64,000 bases of DNA from contig NC_015673.1 in assembly GCF_000177535.2 (NCBI RefSeq), forward strand, positions 1 to 64,000. The letters are read 5' to 3'. The notes below the pieces were generated by a model. It was given only the letters and a program-made list of their open reading frames with translations, had not been told where the DNA came from and ran no database searches. Shown in pieces: positions 19,982-27,970 of the stretch (its first letter is position 1; every line of letters starts with the position of its first letter). Position numbers and translations under genes: made by a program. The stretch is from Corynebacterium resistens DSM 45100. GTDB taxonomy: Bacteria > Actinomycetota > Actinomycetes > Mycobacteriales > Mycobacteriaceae.

Positions 19982-20801
19982 AGCTATCTAGTTCCCATTC
20001 CTGCTTGTTCTCCCAGTAGCATGATTCGGCTCTGCGGATATAGTTTTCAATCTCTAGCCGATCAGCGTGGCCATATCGATTGATGATTGACCAAAACCAG
20101 CTTTCGAGATCTCGAGTAAGTGGCGAGCTATTGATTCGATATTCGATTTTTCCTGCGTCTTCTAGAGGGAGTCTAGCTTCAAGATAGGCCAAGCTATCCG
20201 GATCGATGTAGCGAACGGAAAGTGACGTTTGTTCTGGATGAAACAAGAATGGACGGTAATCAAATCCCGTTAATGCTCTATCGACGCTATTGGAAGAAGA
20301 TAGGGAGAACTCTCTGCTTACTCGATAGGTTCTTTCGCTTGCTGACCATTTGATCTGCGCAATGTGTAGCTGATCTTTAACCGGCAGCCATGTTGCTTCT
20401 ACAAAGCCAACGCGCAGCTCGCCGTTTTGATCTTCTGTGAAGGGCGCTGCAGGAACCCTAACGGTTATTTCTTCTTCGTCTGACTTGTCAAGGAAGACAA
20501 TCGGTTCAAGATGTGACAGATAAGGATCAATAACGACTACTGTCCCGTGAACTTTAGCTACACCAGTAAGGTGACGGCCATCTCTGAGATAGGTGAAGGA
20601 GATACCCGTTCTTACAGCTATCCGATCTGTGACCTGGAAGAGCTGCTCCACGCACACATCTCCAAACTTCTCGGCAGGAGCAGTTTCATGAAATGCGCGT
20701 AGTAAAGGCGTGCAGGAAGAATAGGGCATTCCGATGACAGTTGCCGTTAGCTCTTCTTGGCAGACGGTTAAGAAACGATGGAGAGGATAATTGCTATGCA
20801 T
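19974..20801 (-). CDS. Unknown protein with NAT/transglutaminase-like Cys-His-Asp pattern
   Basis: I do not recognise a named family. The 275-residue protein has, in order, Cys50 (KFGDVCVEQLF), His77 (RDGRHLTGV) and Asp92 (VVVIDPYLSHL), the order and approximate spacing of the catalytic triad of arylamine N-acetyltransferase and transglutaminase-like enzymes. The C-terminal 130 residues look like a beta-rich domain. If the reading is right it could transfer an acyl group, perhaps one activated by the neighbouring AMP-forming ligase. It overlaps genes on both sides by 8 bp, so it is part of the same operon. No signal peptide is seen. Confidence 0.5.
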   Translation of the reverse strand: MHSNYPLHRFLTVCQEELTATVIGMPYSSCTPLLRAFHETAPAEKFGDVCVEQLFQVTDRIAVRTGISFTYLRDGRHLTGVAKVHGTVVVIDPYLSHLEPIVFLDKSDEEEITVRVPAAPFTEDQNGELRVGFVEATWLPVKDQLHIAQIKWSASERTYRVSREFSLSSSNSVDRALTGFDYRPFLFHPEQTSLSVRYIDPDSLAYLEARLPLEDAGKIEYRINSSPLTRDLESWFWSIINRYGHADRLEIENYIRRAESCYWENKQEWELDSYE

Positions 20802-21592
20802 AGCGACGGTCGATCCAGTCTGTGTTGAGTCCCAGCTTTTGCATTAAGTTTCTGCGACGTATCTTCCAGGTAGATGTCAGCGGGATTTGATCCCATGTCA
20901 GCAGGACGGGATCTCGAAGAATCACGTTCGGAATATCTACCAGAGCCCATTGTTCTCGGAGCTGTTCTGTTTCACCTGCACTGGGAATAACTACAGGCAC
21001 TAACTCTTGGCGCGCTACAGGCAAGAGGATGATCTCCTGCGCTGCGGGAAGCTGTTGTAGCAACAAGCTTTCCATGTGGGTCAGACTATGGTCACCGAAC
21101 TTGTCAGCATTACGATCGACAAACCTGATTCGCAGCAGCTTGTCTAAGTAAGCAACGTCACCGGTGTTCCACCAACCTCTATGCCATTTCCCCTGATAAT
21201 GGCCCTCATCTCCTAGGTAGCCAGTCGTAATTGATTTACTACGAACTACAGCGACACCTTGTTGGCCTTTTCGAACCGGTTGGTCAGGGTTGTTAGGGTC
21301 AACAATTTTGATTTGAATCTTTCCAAACCATGGCCAGCCCATAGTGTTCATATCCGAGAGTGGGCGCTTGCGGTTAAGAAGTCGTCTTCTGGAGTAGAAG
21401 CCTGCGGCAATGGGGCCAATTTCACTTTGCCCCCAGCTATGCAGCCAGATAGCGGTGCGATTTCGTGTTGCTTGCATGAAATCTCTCGCGATAGAGGGGT
21501 GCATCATATCGTACGTGTTTAGGAATACACGAATTCGCGAAAATAGATCTGGTTGTTCTTTGAGTATCCAAAGATTTCTCGCCATTAAATTC
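20794..21592 (-). pseudogene. C-terminal part of an AMP-forming ligase, split by an IS
   Basis: This is the second half of an ANL-superfamily adenylate-forming enzyme whose first half is at 22981-23809. It keeps motif A5-like GQSEIGPIA, A7/A8-like HRGWWNTGDVAYLD and DRNADKFGDHS, and an A10-like PLTSTWKIRRRNLM with the catalytic Lys, though Trp replaces the usual Gly before it. Removing the IS and one 8-bp duplication joins the halves in frame (PNV-MARN) into a 539-residue protein. As it stands the ligase is presumably inactive, although an internal ATG at 21585 could express this fragment alone. Confidence 0.85.
21585..21592. repeat. Left target-site duplication of the IS1249-type element
   Basis: TTAAATTC directly precedes the left inverted repeat. 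The right flank is TTACATTC (22981-22988), a 7 of 8 match. An 8-bp duplication is normal for IS256-family elements; one base has changed since insertion. Confidence 0.8.
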
Positions 21593-22980
21593 GGGTTAAA
21601 CGACAGAAAGTGTGTCTGGATTCGGTGATTTGTAGTGGTTGACCTCTAGGTTTCAGAGAAGTATATGCTCCGGGAGCATATATCTGGCTCCGGGACGGTA
21701 AATCCACGGTGTGGCAGCAGTGATGTGCTACATGCGGCGTGGTGTGGTGTCGCAATGTCAAAGAACCAACCACGCTGCCACTGCGGCGGTGAGATGAAAC
21801 GCAACGGCACCACCAGCAAAGGAACTACCAGGTGGCGATGCAAACACTGCGGCGCGTCGAGTGTGAAGCGCCGGATCGACATCACCAATTCCACGGGTTT
21901 TACCGCCTTCATTGACCACCTGACCACTGGCGCCAGCCTCGATACCATTGCCAGCCGTGTGGGATGCTCGCCGCGCACATTGCAACGCCGCTTCGAACCC
22001 TTCTGGCTCGTTGACGTACCCGATCCAACCATCGGACACATCGGGCGGGTCTACGACCAGGTGTTTCTAGACGGCACATATACCGCCGGCGGCTGTTTGA
22101 TCATTGCCGCCACTATCGACCATGTCATCGCCTGGCACTGGTGCAAACACGAAACCACGCGCGACTACCAACGACTTCTCGAGCGCATCGAAGCCCCACT
22201 TATCGCCGTTATCGATGGCGGCCAGGGAGCTTTTAGCGCGATCAAAAAGTGCTGGCCCACCACGAAAATCCAGCGTTGCCTCGTGCACGCCCAACGCGTG
22301 GTACGCCGCTACACCACCTCACGTCCCCGCACTGATGCTGGGCGCACCATCTACCGACTGGCGCTGAAACTAACCCGGATCACCACCCTGGACCAAGCAG
22401 CAGCATGGGGTGCGCAACTGCACGAATTCTCCACGATCTACCGTTCCTGGATGGACGAGAAAACCACGGTCAAAGACCCAAAAACAGGTACATGGACCCG
22501 CACGTGGACACATCACAACGTGCGCAAGGCCTACAACAGCCTCAACCACCTCTGGCGCTCCGACCTGCTGTTTGTCTACCTCACCCCACCAGAAGGTGTG
22601 CTGGAGAAAAACCGGATTAAATCCACCACCAACAGCCTTGAAGGCGGCATCAACTCCCAGATCAAACTACTTGCAAGAACACACCGCGGAAGATCAGGCG
22701 AACGACAACGCCGGATGCTGGATTGGTGGCTCTACTTAAAAACCGAACTGCCCGACGATCCAGCACGAATCGCCAGGCAGTCCAACTGGGGCCAGGATCA
22801 ACTCGCCAAAGTTTCCACCCTGACCCAACACGAGAAGCAAGCCGACCACGAAACAGGACGACCAGCCCTCTACGACAACGCTATCGACACCGACTACACC
22901 CACTCAATCGGCATCCAGAAAGGCCAAATCTAACCCCCGCGCGACACGCCGAGCCAGACACACATTTTGTCGTTTAACCC
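21593..22980 (+). mobile_element. IS1249-type (IS256 family) insertion sequence, complete
   Basis: The element is 1,388 bp, close to the known size of IS1249. Its ends are inverted repeats: GGGTTAAACGACAGAAAGTG at 21593 and, reversed, GGGTTAAACGACAAAATGTG from 22980, both continuing with TGTCTGG. One intact transposase gene lies within. It is flanked by near-identical 8-bp duplications and interrupts an AMP-ligase gene. All parts needed for movement seem present. Confidence 0.93.
21755..22933 (+). CDS. IS1249-type transposase (IS256/mutator family)
   Basis: ATG 21755 gives 392 residues; the open frame extends upstream, but this start aligns with the zinc-ribbon (CHCGGEMKRNG then CKHCG). Then come an HTH (IASRVGCSPRTLQRRF) and the mutator-type DDE domain with Asp in VYDQVFLDGTYT and VIDGGQGAFSAIKKCWP and the Glu of NSLEGGINSQIK near residue 296. 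The gene is intact, so this copy is potentially active. It is related to, but clearly divergent from, the truncated copy at 18641-19266. Confidence 0.93.
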   Translation: MSKNQPRCHCGGEMKRNGTTSKGTTRWRCKHCGASSVKRRIDITNSTGFTAFIDHLTTGASLDTIASRVGCSPRTLQRRFEPFWLVDVPDPTIGHIGRVYDQVFLDGTYTAGGCLIIAATIDHVIAWHWCKHETTRDYQRLLERIEAPLIAVIDGGQGAFSAIKKCWPTTKIQRCLVHAQRVVRRYTTSRPRTDAGRTIYRLALKLTRITTLDQAAAWGAQLHEFSTIYRSWMDEKTTVKDPKTGTWTRTWTHHNVRKAYNSLNHLWRSDLLFVYLTPPEGVLEKNRIKSTTNSLEGGINSQIKLLARTHRGRSGERQRRMLDWWLYLKTELPDDPARIARQSNWGQDQLAKVSTLTQHEKQADHETGRPALYDNAIDTDYTHSIGIQKGQI

Positions 22981-23809
22981 TTACATTCGGTAATGATTCG
23001 AAAATAGTTGGTTGCAAGTCGCGAAGAGCGGCTTGCATGACGGAGTAGTCATACGATCCTATCGCACAGGAGAGCTTGGGTTGCCATTTCAGTTGTGCGA
23101 ATGTCCAACAAAAGGCGCGAGAGTGGAAGAAAGAAATATTCGCAACCACAGTGTCCTTACGTCGGATCTGCAGAAAAGGAATATTTGAGAGTTCAACTTC
23201 TGTTGCTCCCCGCATTGAGCTGGCTGAATGGCATACCAGCTTAGGTAAACCTGTTGTGCCAGAGCTGTGTGTTACAAGCATCAATGCATGGCTGTCTTGG
23301 GGTGCAGATATATGAGGGTCACGAAGAGTGATTTCTTCATTGTCGGATAGGGAGGCTAGCTCCTGCACCGTCAAAAGCGGACGCTCCATGTTGAGTGCTT
23401 GAATCTGATTATCCGTATAAGAATCAAATCGTCCACCAACTAGAACGAGATTTGGGTTTGACTTTGCAACTAATGCTTGGAAGTCATCATCGGATGCCGA
23501 ATCGGATACGACTACAGGTACAAAACCTGCTCGAGAGATTGCTACTGCTAGAACAACAACGTCGAAATGATTCTCTTTGATGAGGAAGATTCGGTCGCCT
23601 GGCGAGGCTTTCCTTGCCAGGCGTTGGATGGCATTAGCTATTTCGTTAGCGCGGGCATCCAAATCTTCGACACTATAACGACGATTTTTCTTGGGTAGAA
23701 CGCTCGTAGGTGTGTCTACTAAGAAGGTTGCGCTGCTGGGGTACTCGGAGTTGAACAGCTCACTTAGATACGGGCTAGGATCCTGCCTCAACTTCAATGT
23801 AGAAGTCAT
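22981..23809 (-). pseudogene. N-terminal part of an AMP-forming ligase, split by an IS
   Basis: From ATG 23809, which overlaps the stop of the upstream gene (TGATG), the frame shows an ANL-type N-domain with the P-loop-like A3 motif THSSGTTGLPKLV at about 186-198. It resembles acyl- or amino-acid-activating ligases, but the substrate cannot be read off. After residue 276 the frame enters the IS and stops about 25 codons later. The continuation is at 20794-21584. Because the rest of the operon lies downstream, the insertion may also be polar on the NAT-like and deoxyribosyltransferase-like genes. Confidence 0.87.
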
Positions 23810-24171
23810 CACATTGCTGCCGCATTGACCGCGAGAACTGCAGCGCTGAGCGCTGTCATGCCAAGACAGTTAACCCAGAATTCCTGCTTGAGGAACCTTG
23901 CCTTCATGTGGGCGATGATGGCGAAGATGAAGTATCCAAGTACGCCTACCGACACCGTTGTTGTGACCGAAGCGTTACCGATGGCAGCTCCGGCAATTAG
24001 GCCTGCCGCTGCGAGTGCCTTGATTCCGATTAGTGCCCACCACCAGTCCCTAGGAAAGTTGACGCCACTTAGACATCGGCTGATGAACTTCGGAGGCTTA
24101 ATTGACATGAGTGCATCGCCGGCAAGGACCGCGGCCAATAGGTAGCTTCCACCTACTGCAAGTGAACTCAT
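23809..24171 (-). CDS. DoxX-like small membrane protein
   Basis: The 120-residue protein has four predicted membrane segments (about 5-22, 46-64, 69-86, 98-117) and the DoxX_2-like signature of a PRDWWWALIGIKALAAAGLI helix followed by FAIIAHMKAR. The family is linked loosely to redox processes, but its members are poorly characterised. AGAAAGG precedes the ATG on the - strand. Its end overlaps the ligase start, making it the first gene of the operon 24171-19493. Confidence 0.75.
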   Translation of the reverse strand: MSSLAVGGSYLLAAVLAGDALMSIKPPKFISRCLSGVNFPRDWWWALIGIKALAAAGLIAGAAIGNASVTTTVSVGVLGYFIFAIIAHMKARFLKQEFWVNCLGMTALSAAVLAVNAAAM

Positions 24172-24488
24172 TTGGGCACCTTTCTAAGGGAAATGCTTAA
24201 CGATATCCGTTTCCCCGAGGGGGATAAAGTTCCCCTATAGAGAACGCGATTGCGAGCTTACGCTCAGAAAGGCAAACATGCTACCCCTAGTTATCAGCCC
24301 TTTACTGTTCGCTCATCCCTGTACAGTTGCTCGCGGTTTGATTACGAAGACCACCTCCCCATCTTTCGTCGCACCGATAGGAAGTCCAACAGGCGCGAGA
24401 AGTTTGGGAAAACTTGGTACATTTGCAGTAAACATGCGAGATTGGCCGATGTGCTCATGGTGCGGTTGTAGGAGGTGTCAGGGAAGTC
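24172..24488. other. Intergenic region between divergent DoxX operon and relaxase remnant
   Basis: The 317 bp must hold the promoter of the leftward operon and, before decay, the relaxase upstream region, where MobF-type oriT sites commonly lie. I see a short GC hairpin, CCCCGAGGGGG around 24214, and scattered AT-rich hexamers, but no site I can name, and no convincing gene. Confidence 0.4.
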
Positions 24489-26774
24489 GTGTTGACCTTG
24501 TCGAAGTTGCACTCTGAATCTGTCGCCTACTACGAGTCGACAGTTGATGAAAACCGTGGCGTTGAGGCTTACTATTCCGAGGATGGACGCCAGCCTGCGC
24601 GTGCGTGGGTGGTGAGTGTTGTGCCTGAGGCTGAGCCGTTGTTGGAGCGTACCTATGGTGTGAAAAATGGTCAGGCTGTGGAGGGCAAAGATGTCACGCG
24701 GTGGTTCTATAACGCGCAGGCTCCCAGCGGTGAAAAGTTGGGTCGGGTGCCTGGAGACCGTGGTGTGCCGGGCTACGATATGACGTTTTGTGCGCCGAAA
24801 AGTGTGTCTGTTTTGTGGGGGCTTTCTGATGATGAGTGGGTGCGTGCGGCGGTGGATGCCGCCCATGAAAATGCTGTTGCTGCTGCGCTGCGGTACTTGG
24901 AGTTGCATGCCGGCTATACCCGTCGTGCTGATCCGGCCAACCCTAAAGAGATGATCATTGAAGATCTGTTTGGTTTCTCTGGTGTGCGGTATGAGCACCG
25001 GATTTCGCGTGCGGGTGATCCGCATGTGCATTCGCATGTGTTGGTCAACAACAAGCAGCGCAGTTTGGATGGGAAGTTCCGCACGATTGATGGTGTGAGT
25101 TTGTATCACGAAGCGCGTGCGGCGGGTATGTTGTATCAGGCGCAACTGCGTGCAGAACTCTCTGCGTCTTTGGGCGTGCAGTGGGGTGAGGTGTCTAACG
25201 GTTGTGCGGAGATTGTCGGCCTGGATGGTGCCGAGATTCTGGATGGGTTTTCTACGCGCCGTCGTGAGATTGATGCGTGGCGTGAGGCCAACGGTATCGG
25301 GTTTGATGATGATCGGAACCCAGGCGTTGATGCCGCGTTGGCGCGTGTGGGTCAGAAGAAAACGCGGTAGAAAAAAGACGTCGACACCCCGTTGGTACAA
25401 CTGCGCCAGCAGTGGGAGTCGTCGTCTGCGGGGCGGGATGCTAAGCGGTTTATTGATCGCCTGAGTCTTGATTCTTCTCGTGGCCATGACGCCGAGATGC
25501 CAACCGTGGCACAGGTGGTGAATGCCGTGATTGCTGAGCGTTCGACGTTTACGCGGGCGGATATTTTTGAAGCTGCTGCCGGGCTGGTTCCTGCCGAGGT
25601 TGCGTGTGAGAACATCTACGACCGGTTGGAAGATCTGGTCGATGAAGTCATGAACTCGGGCGCGGCTTGGACGGTGACCCCGGAACGTGATCGCGATTTT
25701 GACCCGCGCATGCGTGAGGGCTCCCAGCGGTTTACTGCTGAGCCGGTAGTTGAGGAGATTAACCGCGGTATTGATCTACCTACCGCCGAGGTGGATCGCG
25801 GTGTGGATGCCTCCGCGATCACGCCAGTCGACGGCAAACTGTCGGTCGCGCAGGCGCGTGCGATGCGTGCGGTGGTGTCGTCGAACTATCGCGCGAGTGT
25901 GGTTGTTGCCCCTGCCGGGGCGGGTAAGACTTCCTCGCTCAAGGTGGCACGTCAGGCGTGGGAGATCGCGGGTAAGACCGTGGTGGGGTTGGCGCCAACG
26001 GGCAAAGCTGCTGATGTCATGGTCGGTGAGGCTGTGGCGCATGAGTCCTCCACGATTGCGCGAGCATTTCACAACACTGGTGAGATGACAAGTGCGCAGA
26101 TCGCAGATCATCTGGGGTGGAACAAGGACACTGTGGTGGTTGTGGATGAGGCCGGCATGGTTGGCAATGCTGATGCGGTACGCCTGCTGGAGGTGGCTGC
26201 TGCTGCTGATGCGCGGGTGGTGTTTGTCGGTGATCCGCACCAGTATGCGGCCGTGCGTGCGCGCAGTGGTTTGCTGGGCACGTTGGCTTACGAGCTGCCG
26301 GATGCTGTGGAGCTGACGGAGGTGTTCCGTCAACGCATTGCGGCAGAGCGTCGTGTGTCGAAGTGGTTGCGTGATGGTGATGTGGCTCTGGTTGAGCAGG
26401 CCACAGAATGGTACGCCGCCGAAGGCAGGCTGCATGCCGGTAGTGTCACTGCGATGCTGGCCGATGTCATGGATGACTGGAGGCATGATGTTGCCCAGGG
26501 CAAGGACACGCTGTTGGTTGCCGGTGATCGGGATACTGTTGATGCGCTCAACCGTGCGGCACAAAAGCACTTGGTCGATTCCGGCGCGGTGGATGCTGCT
26601 GGCCGTGGGGTGAAGCTCAACGCCGGTGGTGTGAAGCAACGGGGCTTTGTCGGTGATGTGGTGCTGACCCGTCGTAATGATTATGAGTTGGTCACTGCTA
26701 CTGGTGAGCCGGTGCGTAATGGGGCTAGGAGTACGAACCCTAGGCTCCTTCAAGCGGAACTGCTAACAACGTAA
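24489..26774 (+). pseudogene. Broken MobF-type conjugative relaxase/helicase
   Basis: The frame begins at GTG 24489 with a TrwC-like relaxase domain: catalytic tyrosines near the N-terminus (VAYYEST), MTFCAPKSVSVLW, and the metal-binding triad His179, His181 and His183 (DPHVHSHVLVNN). A TAG at 25368-25370 (codon 294) interrupts it, but the same frame continues directly into the helicase part, with Walker A VVAPAGAGKTSSL near codon 474 and Walker B VVVDEAGMV. After GEPVRNG at about 26727 the sequence stops resembling a relaxase and the frame ends at 26774, so the C-terminal third is missing. It is a conjugation gene killed by one nonsense codon and a 3' truncation. Confidence 0.88.
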
Positions 26775-26893
26775 TGGGGGTTAAAACAGCGAATGATCGG
26801 TTGCCTAAGGATTCCGTGACCCCACTCAAATGGGGGGTGACAATGGTTGTTTACCTACGCTTCTGAAAATAGGGATAGTAAGGCTAACTATAC

Positions 26894-26912
26894 TTAGGGT
26901 AGCCTCTACTTA
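26894..26912. promoter_or_regulatory. DtxR-like iron box upstream of the metallophore operon
   Basis: TTAGGGTAGCCTCTACTTA matches the DtxR operator consensus TWAGGTTAGSCTAACCTWA at 15 of 19 positions. It begins at the last base of a -10-like TATACT (26889-26894), so a bound repressor would block transcription start. An overlapping inverted repeat, AGGCTA (26881-26886) and TAGCCT (26900-26905), strengthens the case for a dimer site. The operon start codon is at 26972. Confidence 0.6.
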
Positions 26913-26971
26913 CATCGTGGCGCCGTCGATGCTGCAAGTACAGAGTCACCTCTCAACGCATAAGGACAACT

Positions 26972-27970
26972 GTGTCAAAATCACAACCTCCTACGCTTCG
27001 TTTACTCACGCGTTCTGATCTCGCGGATATTGAGCTAGAACCCAACCGGGTAATTCAAGCAGTCGAAGATGGATACGTGGCCTTGCAAGAGGGCAAGTCC
27101 GAATGCCCCACCAAGATGATGATTGACCTCCCGGTGGAAAGTCGGGATTCTATCGCGTTTTCCATGCTTGGTTTCGATGGCCATCGCGATCTCGTGGGTT
27201 ATAAAACGTCTTATCGCCACGGCAATGACAATCCCGAAAAGTATTACACCACCATCAGCCTGTACGACGATGAGCATGGAACACCCTATGTGCTGATGGA
27301 CTGTCAGAAAGTCGGCGCCTCCCGCACACCTGCTACTACCGCGCTTATCGCCCGGGAATGTGCACGTCCAAGAGCAACTACAGCTACCGTGCTGGGAACA
27401 GGTATTCAGGCAGTTAACACGTTGCCATACTTGTTGACTGCGCTGCCAGAGTTAACCACGCTGCGCCTTCACGGTACTCACCCAGTAGGCCTGCGTTCCT
27501 GTCAGGAAACATTCACCCGATGGTTCCCACACCGCCAAGTTGAATTGGTGGAACAAAATGATTCAGCTGTGCGGGAGGCGGTAGAAAGTAGCGACATCAC
27601 TATCGTATCCTCTGGCCGAGCGTGGCATCCGCCAATTCACACAGACTGGATCCCAGAGGGAGGTCTGCTAATTTCGGTGGCATCCAAGGGGGTCGCAGAT
27701 GGAGCCGTTGCCGAAGCCGATCGTGTGGTTGCCACCAGTGAAGGTCAGTTCAATCTAGTCGGCGAGCGTTTACTACGTGGCCGTGATGTTCGATTAGATG
27801 CGACGGTTCCAGAGATCTTAGCTGGCCATAAGCAGGGACGTGCTGACGACACTGAACGTATTTTTGCATTCTCCTCTGGAATGATCATCACCGATATTCC
27901 AGTAGCTCAAGAACTTGCCTTACGTGCCTTTGCTGCTGGACGCGGTACGGAGGTGCCTCTGTGGTCATAG
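26972..27970 (+). CDS. SbnB-like dehydrogenase (ornithine cyclodeaminase family)
   Basis: The 332-residue protein belongs to the ornithine cyclodeaminase/mu-crystallin family: GYKTSYRHGN near residue 74 holds the conserved Lys, and the Rossmann loop VLGTGIQAVNTLPYL is near 139-153. In staphyloferrin B synthesis SbnB oxidatively splits N-(2-amino-2-carboxyethyl)-L-glutamate into 2,3-diaminopropionate and 2-oxoglutarate with NAD+. That role is inferred here from the SbnA-like gene two genes downstream. Starting at GTG 26972 with AAGGA ten bases upstream, it opens a four-gene operon behind a DtxR-like box and overlaps the next gene by 10 bp. True ornithine cyclodeaminase activity is the alternative. 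Confidence 0.75.
   Translation: MSKSQPPTLRLLTRSDLADIELEPNRVIQAVEDGYVALQEGKSECPTKMMIDLPVESRDSIAFSMLGFDGHRDLVGYKTSYRHGNDNPEKYYTTISLYDDEHGTPYVLMDCQKVGASRTPATTALIARECARPRATTATVLGTGIQAVNTLPYLLTALPELTTLRLHGTHPVGLRSCQETFTRWFPHRQVELVEQNDSAVREAVESSDITIVSSGRAWHPPIHTDWIPEGGLLISVASKGVADGAVAEADRVVATSEGQFNLVGERLLRGRDVRLDATVPEILAGHKQGRADDTERIFAFSSGMIITDIPVAQELALRAFAAGRGTEVPLWS

Noticed and set aside
18641..22980. The two IS1249-like copies as ends of a composite transposon carrying the operon end
   Set aside because: The copies are clearly divergent, one is truncated, and the intact copy has its own 8-bp target duplication, showing independent insertion.
24342..25487. A 381-codon - strand frame opposite the relaxase
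   Set aside because: It is a codon-phase shadow of the relaxase, rich in Arg/His/Thr, without ribosome site or motif.
25776..26753. A 325-codon - strand frame opposite the helicase part of the relaxase
   Set aside because: Same shadow effect; composition unlike a real protein and no recognisable domain.
26972..27970. SbnB-like gene as a plain ornithine cyclodeaminase for proline synthesis
   Set aside because: Not excluded, but the operon with an SbnA-like enzyme, decarboxylase, exporter and iron box makes a metallophore role more likely.
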